Assembly: GCA_049324695.1 (NCBI GenBank)
Contig: JBMOMJ010000061.1
Span: forward strand, 124,001 to 188,000
Length of the DNA: 64,000 nucleotides
Reading direction: 5' to 3'
From: PMG-095 sp049324695
GTDB taxonomy: Bacteria; Myxococcota_A; Polyangia; Polyangiales; Polyangiaceae
Below are positions 25,663-33,628 of this stretch, in pieces (positions within the stretch are counted from its first letter, which is position 1; each line of letters starts with the position of its first letter). The notes below the pieces were generated by a model, which ran no database searches, had not been told where the DNA came from, and was given only the letters and a program-made list of their open reading frames with translations. A program made the translations under genes and the position numbers.

Positions 25663-27588
25663 TTAGCTCGCTTGAATTCGAGCAAGCCAGGCGGCGTAGG
25701 CGCTGTCGGGGCTAGGCTGCGCGCGCTGCAGCCAACTCGCGAGTCGAGCTTCTTCGTTCAAGCGCTTGTAAACTGCGGGCGCAAGGCGGTCGAGCAAGCT
25801 GCCCGGCTCCGCTCTCTCCAACCACTCGAGCACGATGCGCTGGTACGGCTCGCGCACTGGCGAGCCGTATTGCGAAGCTGCGGTCACCCCCGAAATCGCA
25901 AAGAGATCCGCATTGCACGCGGGCGCACCGAATGCGTCCGCCAGCGCCATGTAGGACTCGAACATGCCACGTTCGTTCCAAAGTGATTCGGGCGGCACGA
26001 GCTCGTTGGCTGCCAAGACTTGATACAGCAATTGCTCGACGGCAGCGATGTACGCGCCACGCAAAGACGCCATGGGCAACCGGTAGTATTCGGGTGGCGG
26101 TGCCGAACGCAACCAACCTCGCGCTTCCAACAAGGAGCCAATTCGCGTTTCCAGACCTTCTGCCAGCGCGCCGAGATCTTCGAGCGCGCCGTCTAACTCG
26201 ATTTCACCCAGCGAGCTCTGCGCGTCCAAATCCCAAAGCTTGAGCGCAACGCCGCGGGCACCCACGCTACCTGTCACCAACACGCGCGGGCCTTCACTGG
26301 CTGGCACCAGATGCGCCAATGATGCCGGTTCGTTGTCGCCGCGAAACACGACAGGGCCGTGCCCCTTTGCGACGAACACCAGGCAACTCGCATTGACGTC
26401 GAAGCGCGCGTGGAACACCTCGGCCAAATAGAGCGGTAACGCTCGCGTGACGCGCCCCGCTTGGTCGACGACGTGCGACTCTACCGTCTCACCCTGCTTA
26501 CTCGCGTCCGAAAGCGGTACGAACGAGATCCGCGGAGCTGACGCAGGCCTCGCCGGCCATAGCCACTCCGGATCGCTGAAGCCGCGCGTCCAGAGCGGTG
26601 CGCGCAAAACCAGCGCCGCGATTTCAGGCTCCTTGTCGTGACTTTGCGGCAGCGAAGCGGCGGCCAGCTCGTGGTCCAATTGCGCCAATCGCTCTGAGAA
26701 AGGGGCAAAGTTCAGCCCTTGCAGACGCCGAACCAAGGCGCGCGCCTCCTCGATGCGTCCCAAGCGTTTCAACGCTTCGACGATGTTGAGGCCTGCTTCG
26801 GGGCCATCGCGCTCGGGCTCGTAACGCGGCAACGCGACGTTCACGAGCTCGGCAAGTGCGCCGGCGTTGCCGAGATCTCCCGAGATCATCATCAGCACGC
26901 CAGGCTCTCCCACTGCCGCATCCAGCACTTGGTCATAGAGCTCGAGCGCACCGGTAACGTCCGCGTGGAGCAAGCGTTCACGTGCAATCCACAGTTGCGG
27001 CCGCCACGCGCCGCGCACGGCGCCGATCTCTGCCAATGCCGCGCGGTAGGCTTCGTCACCACCACGCTCTCGCGCCAGGGCAGCCCACCACAGGAGCGCA
27101 TTGTCTTGGTTGGGATCTTGCTCCAGCGCACGCCGCAGCGTCTCGCGTGAGTGCTCGTGCTGGCCGCGCTCCTCCTGAAGCTTCGCGAGATTGGTGAGTG
27201 CCACGCCACTCTGACCGTGTTTGTGAATGCTAGTGGAAAGCGCGACCTCCGCGCCGTTCAAGTCGCCGAGCTTCATCCGCACGATGGCTTGAATCAGCAA
27301 GGCTCGCTCGCTGTCGCCGTCGAGCTCCACCAGATGGTTTACCGCCGGCACGATCGAGTCCGTGAACTCGTCACGCAGCGCTTGAACAATTTGGGTGTAG
27401 AGCTGGTCGGCGTCAGTCCAAGCCTTCTCGATGTTTGGCAGCAAGATGTCTTTGACCCACACGGCGCGGTCGATCTTCACTTCGCGCCCGCGCTCGTCGT
27501 AGGCGGTAATCATCGAGTCCACACCCGAGTCACGCTCCGAGTCGGGGGCGCTACCGCTGCGACCTTTCCACCAATCACGCAAGCTCAT
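25663..27588 (-). CDS. TPR-repeat protein of unknown function
   Basis: 641-residue cytoplasmic protein from ATG 27588, which has a GGGGAA site about 6 nt upstream; no signal peptide. Residues ~90-330 contain TPR-like helical pairs (ALLIQAIVRMKLGDLNGAEVAL; NLAKLQEERGQHEHSRETLRRALEQDPNQDNALLWW; ALKRLGRIEEARALVRRLQ). The C-terminal half has no recognised family; it carries WxxPARP and LRGAYIAAVEQLLYQVLA segments. Convergent with the kinase gene. TPR proteins often assemble signalling or secretion complexes, but nothing here names a partner. Confidence 0.75.
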   Translation of the reverse strand: MSLRDWWKGRSGSAPDSERDSGVDSMITAYDERGREVKIDRAVWVKDILLPNIEKAWTDADQLYTQIVQALRDEFTDSIVPAVNHLVELDGDSERALLIQAIVRMKLGDLNGAEVALSTSIHKHGQSGVALTNLAKLQEERGQHEHSRETLRRALEQDPNQDNALLWWAALARERGGDEAYRAALAEIGAVRGAWRPQLWIARERLLHADVTGALELYDQVLDAAVGEPGVLMMISGDLGNAGALAELVNVALPRYEPERDGPEAGLNIVEALKRLGRIEEARALVRRLQGLNFAPFSERLAQLDHELAAASLPQSHDKEPEIAALVLRAPLWTRGFSDPEWLWPARPASAPRISFVPLSDASKQGETVESHVVDQAGRVTRALPLYLAEVFHARFDVNASCLVFVAKGHGPVVFRGDNEPASLAHLVPASEGPRVLVTGSVGARGVALKLWDLDAQSSLGEIELDGALEDLGALAEGLETRIGSLLEARGWLRSAPPPEYYRLPMASLRGAYIAAVEQLLYQVLAANELVPPESLWNERGMFESYMALADAFGAPACNADLFAISGVTAASQYGSPVREPYQRIVLEWLERAEPGSLLDRLAPAVYKRLNEEARLASWLQRAQPSPDSAYAAWLARIQAS

Positions 27589-27744
27589 CGAGTTCCCCAC
27601 TCTCTGCCGACTTCGCCGGTCCCAGCGTGTGTCGTCATCCGTACAGCATCTCTTCCCACAGCTCGGAGGGCAAGTCGGCGGCGTAAGCCAAGCTGGTCGA
27701 CGACATTCGCCAGCTCGACGTGACGGTGGGGCGTGTTCGGCCGT

Positions 27745-29085
27745 TCAGCGTGCGATCGGTGTCAACTTCGCGGGCGGGTCGAAAGCGAGCCCTACTGCGT
27801 GCGACACATCTGCACTCGTCAAGGTGACCGCGTCGACGCTCGGATCGCCGCCCGCCATCAACTGGGTAACCGAGATGCGTGCAATCTTGCCCGCGCTGCC
27901 GCCAATCCACAGGCTGCCGCTGTCATCGAACGCCATGCTCTCGATCAGAGCCAACACGTCGACTTGAAGTTGCACACTCGGTGTTACCGCGCCGCCCATC
28001 TCCAAGAGGTCGGGCTCGTAGCGCGCCACAACGTTGGACCCGAAGTAACCGACCCACAATGCACCATCGGCGTCGAAGGCGAGCGTCGTGGGTGTACTGA
28101 GCTCCGAAACCACTGGTTCGGGCGTGCTGCCGGTGAGAACGACATCGGCTGGCTCCGCGCTGCTCGTCAGCAACCGCGCCGCGTTGAACTTCGCGACGCC
28201 TGCATCGGCATTGGTGATCCAGAGCGAGCCCGCAGCATCGAGCGCCAGCGCTGAAGGAGCCGAGACGTCGGGACCACTCAGCGTCACGTCCGCCTGAGGT
28301 TCACCCGTCGCCAACAATTGCGAGGCTGGAAAGTGCGCCACCTGATCGCTCAACGCAACCCAGACACCACCTTCGTTGTCGAACGCCAGTGCGCGCGGAC
28401 CGCACGGCACGAGCGCCTGGCAAAGTGACGTACCGCTCAGCACGACCTCAGGTGCGCTAGCGCGCGAGACACCCAGCGAATCCCGCCCATACATTTGCAG
28501 CGAGCCGCTCTGATCGGCGACCCACAGATTGCCCATGCGGTCGAAAGCGAGCGCACGCGGATCCGTCAGCGCGTCGGACAGCTTCACCGAAGCAGCGATC
28601 TCCGCGCTCGTCGAGAGATCTGCCGCGTCGAACGCCGCGGTGTGCACGCCTTCCACTCCGCCTGCAAACCACAACTTTTGACTGCCTGGCTCGAGCTTGT
28701 ATTCGATCGTGACTGGCTGCGTTGAACCGGGCACGAGGCAGACCGGCGCGACCGGCTTGGCTGAATACGCGCGTCCGACGATGAGACCCATCATCGTCAC
28801 ACGCCGTGCTTCGACGCTGTACTGACCGGCCGCGATCTCGATCTTGGTGTTGTTGACTACGTCTTGCTGAAAGCCGGACGCAGCCTTGAACGTGACGTCA
28901 CCGGGCACTCCGCTATCGATCTTGATGCGCACGTCGAAGGTGCCTTTGCCGCCACCAACACACGCACCATTGCCGCCGACGCCGCCTCCGCCACCCGCGC
29001 CCGCGTTGTCGCCGCTGTCGTCTCCTCCGCAAGCAGCCGCTAACAGACTCAAACCGAGCGCGATCGACCAGCGAGGATCTCTCAT
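27745..29085 (-). CDS. Lipoprotein with NHL/Vgb-type beta-propeller
   Basis: 446 residues from ATG 29085. Signal MRDPRWSIALGLSLLAAAC ends in a lipobox with Cys near 19, followed by a Gly/Asn/Asp-rich linker. The C-terminal two-thirds is a run of propeller blades with the recurring pattern ALAFD..GNLWVAD, ALAFDNEGGVWVA, ALALDAAGSLWIT, TLAFDADGALWVG, SMAFDDSGSLWIG. These resemble SMP-30/NHL/Vgb lyase-like propellers. Between them are near-identical ADVVLTG or ADVTLSG loops. A carbohydrate or peptide binding role at the surface is likely but the ligand is unknown. The upstream open frame beyond the ATG lacks any signal and is not used. Confidence 0.85.
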   Translation of the reverse strand: MRDPRWSIALGLSLLAAACGGDDSGDNAGAGGGGGVGGNGACVGGGKGTFDVRIKIDSGVPGDVTFKAASGFQQDVVNNTKIEIAAGQYSVEARRVTMMGLIVGRAYSAKPVAPVCLVPGSTQPVTIEYKLEPGSQKLWFAGGVEGVHTAAFDAADLSTSAEIAASVKLSDALTDPRALAFDRMGNLWVADQSGSLQMYGRDSLGVSRASAPEVVLSGTSLCQALVPCGPRALAFDNEGGVWVALSDQVAHFPASQLLATGEPQADVTLSGPDVSAPSALALDAAGSLWITNADAGVAKFNAARLLTSSAEPADVVLTGSTPEPVVSELSTPTTLAFDADGALWVGYFGSNVVARYEPDLLEMGGAVTPSVQLQVDVLALIESMAFDDSGSLWIGGSAGKIARISVTQLMAGGDPSVDAVTLTSADVSHAVGLAFDPPAKLTPIAR

Positions 29086-29176
29086 GGCAGCCGACAGAGG
29101 TAACACAGTCGAGCCGGCTTGAAACCCGCCACGCACTGGGTGCCTTGCCCTACATGGGAGCTTCGCCGCACCCAGT

Positions 29177-29917
29177 TCAATACATGCTGCGCGCCCCGCT
29201 CGAGCTCGCTGACGTAGGCGAGCCTGAAAGCGCCGGCAAATCCAGGCGACGCCGCCACTCGTCCAGAATCGCGCGCGTGTGGCTCGTGCCGATACGCGTA
29301 ACGAAGGGGCGCAGCGTGAGCAGCGTATCGAGATCTCGCACACCGCCGGAGGCCTTCACCGCAACGTGCGCCGGCGACGCTTCCCGCATCATCTTCACGT
29401 CAGCGAGCGTGGCTCCGCTAGGGCCGAAACCGGTCGATGTTTTCACCCAGTCGACTCGGAGCTCGCCACATAGCTCGCAGAGGCGCTGTTTTTGCGCTTC
29501 GTCCAGATATGCCGTTTCGAAGATGAGCTTCAGCTTCTTGCCGCGCCCGTGGACTAGCTCCACCATCTGAGCGAGCTCCGTACGTACTTCACGCCATTCG
29601 CCGCTCAGCACTCGGCTCACGTTGACGAGCATGTCGAGTTCGTCGGCGCCTTCGTCGAGAGCAATTTTCGCTTCGGCGAGTTTCGCGTCGGTGCTGTTGC
29701 CGCCGTGCGGGAACCCAATCGTGGTGGTCGTGAGCACGCTGCTACCTTCCAGCGCTGCACGGGCGCGGCCGACGAAGTAGGGTAAGATGCACACACTGGC
29801 AACGTCGTACACACGCGCGAGCTCGATCCCAGCCTCCAGCGCGTTTTTGTCCAGATTGGGCAAAAGCAGGGCGTGGTCGATGAGTTTGGCGACTTGGTCG
29901 TAATCGGCGCGAGTCAT
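29177..29917 (-). CDS. deoC: Deoxyribose-phosphate aldolase
   Basis: Class I aldolase splitting 2-deoxyribose 5-phosphate into acetaldehyde and glyceraldehyde 3-phosphate in deoxynucleoside breakdown. 246 residues. Motifs match the family in order: LIDHALLLPN, TTTTIGFPHGG, GADELDMLVNVSRVLSG, KLIFETAYL, DWVKTSTGFGPSGAT (Schiff-base lysine in VKTSTGF), AVKASGGVRD, and RIGTSHTRAI for phosphate binding. The C-terminal tail (SPTSASSSGARSMY) is longer than usual. No other nucleoside-salvage gene is beside it; it diverges from the CotH-like gene. Confidence 0.95.
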   Translation of the reverse strand: MTRADYDQVAKLIDHALLLPNLDKNALEAGIELARVYDVASVCILPYFVGRARAALEGSSVLTTTTIGFPHGGNSTDAKLAEAKIALDEGADELDMLVNVSRVLSGEWREVRTELAQMVELVHGRGKKLKLIFETAYLDEAQKQRLCELCGELRVDWVKTSTGFGPSGATLADVKMMREASPAHVAVKASGGVRDLDTLLTLRPFVTRIGTSHTRAILDEWRRRLDLPALSGSPTSASSSGARSMY

Positions 29918-30009
29918 CAGGGCATCCTAGCGCACCGCTGTTCTCTCCATCCCACTTGCGCGAAACCAGTCTTTTTTTCCGATCGAACGACACGAAACGT
30001 CACATTTGG

Positions 30010-31950
30010 ATGAACATGGCCATCTTTCGGACGGGTTTGTGGCTTAGTCGGTGGCGGACGCACTTTCTCGCCGGATGGCTGACGTGCTTGGCGGCCAGCG
30101 GCTGCGGCGAAGCAGAATCCCCCACGACTACTCCCGGCGGTGATTCGCTCGCCACACGCGATCCCGCCGAGCTTTACGCCTGGAAACAAGTTCCAACCTT
30201 CGAACTCAGCTTGCCAGCCGAGCGCTTCCAGCACTTGCTCGCCACCGCGCGCGACGAAGTCTACACGCAAGCCGATCTACGTTTCGAGGGCCAGCTCGTG
30301 GGGAGCATTGGTCTGCGCTTCAAAGGCAGCTACGGAACGCTGCGCGGTTGCTTCAATTCGCAAGGCGCGCTCACCTGCCCGAAGCTCAGCATGAAGCTGG
30401 CTTTCGACGAGTACGTGCCCAGCACGCGCTTCTTCCGACAAAAGAAGCTCAACTTGCACTCGATGGTGTGGGACGAAACCAAGCTGCACGAGCGGCTCGC
30501 CTACGACCTATTTCGAGAGATGGGCATCGTGACCCCGCGCAGCGCCTGGGCCGTGGTGAAGGTAAACGGCGAGTCGTTCGGCTTGTTTTCCATGGTGGAA
30601 CAAGTCGATGGTCGATTTGCGGCGGATCGCTGGCCAGGTGCCGGCGACGGAAATTTGTACAAGGAAGCCTGGCCGCTCTCCAGCGACGCAGCTTTCTATG
30701 AGGAGCACCTGGAGACCGATCCACCCAACGCGGCAGCTGCAGCGCACACCGCCTATCTGCAGTTTCACGCCGCCTTATCTCAGGGCACTCCGGAGCAGGG
30801 CCGCGCCGCACTCGGTCGCTGGATGGATGTCGACTACGTCTCTCGCTACATGGCCGTGGACGACGCCGTGCTCAACCTCGACGGCGTCACGGCGATGTAC
30901 ACGGGCGACAACCCTGCCTACTTCCAGAATCACAACTTCTACATGTACCAGGAGGAGCAGCGCGACTTCTTCTGGTTGATCCCCTGGGATACCGACGCGA
31001 CCTTCACGCCGCGCGGTGATTTCGAGGCCGTACCACGCTGGAATAGCGCCAGCGCCGACTGCAGCCGTAGTTACTCCGTGTGGGGCGGAGCCCAAGTAGT
31101 GTCACCGGCGTGCGACGCTCTGTTTCGGGCATTGCGCTCGGATCAAACAGCCTACGTGAGCGCGGTGAACGATCTCTTGTCAGATGCGTTCAGCGAGGCC
31201 AAGCTCAACGCAAACATCGATCGCCACGCCGCTTTCATCCAAGCTGCGATCGCGGCCGATCCCAAAGGCCCAGGTTCCATGGCTTGGAGCAGCGCCGTCG
31301 CCAACCTGAAGCAACGTATTCCCTTGCTGCGAGCACACCTCGAGCACGCGAAAACCGGGAGCTCGAGTAAACCCGTACAGCTCAGCTTCGAGGGCGTAAA
31401 CGATTTCGAGCAAGTCGATGCGTACAGCGTCGCCTTGGGTGCCAATCCCGTAGCCAATACGCGCTCCACTGTCACGGCTTCACTGCAAAGCGTCAACACA
31501 CTCGCAGGCAGCCACACGCTGCGCCTCGATTTCGAATACCGTAACGAGAGCCGCCCGTGGGAGCAATGGATCTACTTCCCGCTGCACTTCGATGCGTCGC
31601 CGCGCAATCTGACGACCAAAACCGGCGTGCGCTTTCTCGCACGCAGCAGCACCCCGCGCACGCTACGCATCGACATCGAGAGCGTGCCCTACGAAGCTCA
31701 GAACGAAGGCATCAAGTTCGGCTGGGAAGTGCCCACCGGACCAGAACCCAAACAAATCGAACTCCGCTTCGCAGACGCCAAGCTGCCGGCGTGGGCGCAC
31801 CCCACGTCCGACGTACTCGCAACCGTGCTGGCGGCCGCGGACGGCTTTTCATTTCACCCGTTCTGCAACGGTCGCAACGATGCCGGCTTCTTGCCAGAGG
31901 GCACGACCGATCCGGGCTCAGTCGAGCTCGACAATCTCGAAGTCTTTTGA
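30010..31950 (+). CDS. CotH-family kinase-fold lipoprotein
   Basis: 646 residues from ATG 30010. The N-terminus has a signal with lipobox LAASGC, so it is surface or periplasmic. The CotH domain (named for the Bacillus spore coat protein, an atypical protein kinase) is recognised from RFKGSYG, KKLNLHSMVWDETKLHERLAYDLFREMGIVTPRSAWAVV split over ~150-200, then VNGESFGLFSMVEQVD, and IPWDTDATF for the metal-binding Asp region. The C-terminal ~170 residues (LSFEGVNDFEQVDAYSV...) form a jelly-roll-like carbohydrate-binding-type module. Myxobacteria have many CotH proteins of unknown substrate, including some tied to sporulation. Start chosen because it gives the normal lipoprotein signal. Confidence 0.85.
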   Translation: MNMAIFRTGLWLSRWRTHFLAGWLTCLAASGCGEAESPTTTPGGDSLATRDPAELYAWKQVPTFELSLPAERFQHLLATARDEVYTQADLRFEGQLVGSIGLRFKGSYGTLRGCFNSQGALTCPKLSMKLAFDEYVPSTRFFRQKKLNLHSMVWDETKLHERLAYDLFREMGIVTPRSAWAVVKVNGESFGLFSMVEQVDGRFAADRWPGAGDGNLYKEAWPLSSDAAFYEEHLETDPPNAAAAAHTAYLQFHAALSQGTPEQGRAALGRWMDVDYVSRYMAVDDAVLNLDGVTAMYTGDNPAYFQNHNFYMYQEEQRDFFWLIPWDTDATFTPRGDFEAVPRWNSASADCSRSYSVWGGAQVVSPACDALFRALRSDQTAYVSAVNDLLSDAFSEAKLNANIDRHAAFIQAAIAADPKGPGSMAWSSAVANLKQRIPLLRAHLEHAKTGSSSKPVQLSFEGVNDFEQVDAYSVALGANPVANTRSTVTASLQSVNTLAGSHTLRLDFEYRNESRPWEQWIYFPLHFDASPRNLTTKTGVRFLARSSTPRTLRIDIESVPYEAQNEGIKFGWEVPTGPEPKQIELRFADAKLPAWAHPTSDVLATVLAAADGFSFHPFCNGRNDAGFLPEGTTDPGSVELDNLEVF

Positions 31951-31953
31951 CGG

Positions 31954-32697
31954 CTACGCGGGCGAGGCCACGCGTTCACTGGGATACACGACGACGTCCA
32001 GCCGGCGCGCGAATAACAGATGTGGCGGAGGCCCCCCGAGCGAGAGCCCGTGCACAGAAAGCATCTCGTTCCTTTCGAGCTCGAGCTCGGCTTGCTGCAG
32101 TGGCCATTGCGCATGGTGCACCTCGTTTCGCAACAGCGAACCATTGGGCGCGAGCGCGTACAAGCAGTAGCGCTCCGTCAAGAAGTGCTCGAGCGAGCCC
32201 GGCTTGGCCTTGTGAGGGTCCGACGTAGGCCGATAGCGCGCGGCGAACTCAGCGCCGCGCCGCCGCGAGCGATACCGAATCCAGCCGCCCGTGTCGACGA
32301 GTGACATAGCTGCGCGAAAGTAGGGCAAGAAAAAGTAACGACGTGCGGCCCACACGGCCAAGGGATTGCTCGCGTCGAGGCTCAGGAAGAACACACCGGG
32401 CTTGCCATCTCGCTCCACGTAGACGCGGACGTTGAGCTCCGGAAAGGCGGAGATCCAAGGCACGTCGGGCAAAGGGCGTCGCATCACGCCTTCCATGCGA
32501 AAGGGCACCACTGCAATCCACGACGTGCCATCGAACTCCTGAATCTCGAGATCCCAGGGAACCAGCGGCCGCAACAGAGAGGCTGGCACGGGCCAGTGCG
32601 CAAACAAGAGATCACGCCACGACTGCCGCCAAGTCCAGGCGCGCGCTGGCAATGCCCACGGACGATGCGCGGTTTCGGAGAGCGCGGGGTGAGCCAT
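31954..32697 (-). CDS. DUF2071 (YqjF-like) family protein
   Basis: 247-residue cytoplasmic protein of the DUF2071/YqjF family, which shares a fold with acetoacetate decarboxylase-like proteins; the function is unsettled. Family signs: WRDLLFAHWPVPASLLRPLVPWDLEIQEFDG near the start, WIAVVPFRMEGVMRRPLPDVPWISAFPELNVRVYV across ~60-95, GVFFLSLDASNPLAVWAARRYFFLPYF, and FLTERYCLY followed by EVHHAQWPL. Convergent with the CotH gene with 3 nt between them. No operon partner suggests a pathway. Confidence 0.85.
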   Translation of the reverse strand: MAHPALSETAHRPWALPARAWTWRQSWRDLLFAHWPVPASLLRPLVPWDLEIQEFDGTSWIAVVPFRMEGVMRRPLPDVPWISAFPELNVRVYVERDGKPGVFFLSLDASNPLAVWAARRYFFLPYFRAAMSLVDTGGWIRYRSRRRGAEFAARYRPTSDPHKAKPGSLEHFLTERYCLYALAPNGSLLRNEVHHAQWPLQQAELELERNEMLSVHGLSLGGPPPHLLFARRLDVVVYPSERVASPA

Positions 32698-32759
32698 TTT
32701 CCGAAGAGCGTAGCAAGGCCGCCGCGAACGACCAGCGCCACAACGGTGCCGCCTATGCG

Positions 32760-33548
32760 TTAGCTCCGCGCGGGACGGTTGAGCTTGGCGGCAATTGCGA
32801 TCGCGAGTGAATGAGGGCTCACGCGCAGAGCTTGCACTCCGGCTTGGTTTTTGAGGCCGTGCACGATGCTGCTCTTGCCGGCCAGCATGGCGCGGTACGC
32901 TTCGCGCGCGACGCGACTCGGATCAGCGACGCCGCCAATGGCGCGAAACATTGTGCTGTTGTCGTTGCCGGCGCTGCTACTGAACTCGGTTGCGGTGGGC
33001 CCGGGGCAGCTCAAAGTCACGCTCACGCCGGTGCCTTTCAGCTCGAACGCCAGCGCTTCGCTGAATGAGTTCACGAAGGCCTTGCTCGCGTAGTAGGTCG
33101 CCATGAACGGCCCGGGTTGAAAGCCGGCGACCGAGCCGATGTTGAGTATGCGTCCGCCGCCGCGGTTCAACATGCGCGGCAAGAACAGGTACGTGAGCTC
33201 CATCAGCGCCTTGACGTTGACGTCCACCATGTGAAGCTCGCGCTCGATGTCGAGCTCGACGAAGGCTCCATTCGAGCCGAAGCCAGCGTCGTTCACTAGA
33301 AACTCCACATCCAAGCCTTGAGCCAGCACCTCTTCGTAGATGTGTCGCGCGCTCGATCGCTCCGCTAGATCGTGCGCCATGACCACTGCCTTGGTACCGT
33401 GCGACGCTTCCAGTGCGCGGCCCAGCGCTTCGAGCTCATCTTTACGGCGGGCCACCAGCACGACACCGTGTCCATCCGCCGCAAACAGCTTGGCGAACTC
33501 TTTCCCCAAACCCGCAGACGCGCCCGTGATCACCGCAAATGTCGTCAT
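32760..33548 (-). CDS. Short-chain dehydrogenase/reductase (DltE/YqjQ-like)
   Basis: 262 residues. N-terminal TGASAGLG cofactor loop (about 8-15), LVARRKDEL marking NADP preference, NDAGFGSNG (a variant of NNAG), NIGSVAGFQPGP with the catalytic serine, YYASKAFV with the Tyr and Lys, and SCPGPTATEF. The closest general type is the DltE/YqjQ subfamily of SDRs that act on lipids or sterols, but the exact substrate cannot be read. Located 62 nt upstream of the DUF2071 gene in the same direction, so the two may be co-transcribed. Confidence 0.87.
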   Translation of the reverse strand: MTTFAVITGASAGLGKEFAKLFAADGHGVVLVARRKDELEALGRALEASHGTKAVVMAHDLAERSSARHIYEEVLAQGLDVEFLVNDAGFGSNGAFVELDIERELHMVDVNVKALMELTYLFLPRMLNRGGGRILNIGSVAGFQPGPFMATYYASKAFVNSFSEALAFELKGTGVSVTLSCPGPTATEFSSSAGNDNSTMFRAIGGVADPSRVAREAYRAMLAGKSSIVHGLKNQAGVQALRVSPHSLAIAIAAKLNRPARS

Positions 33549-33628
33549 GGCGACGAGGCTAGACGAAATGCCGAGCTCGCAAAATCGATTCCGCCGCGAC
33601 GCTTTTCGCCATCCGCGATGACTCCTTC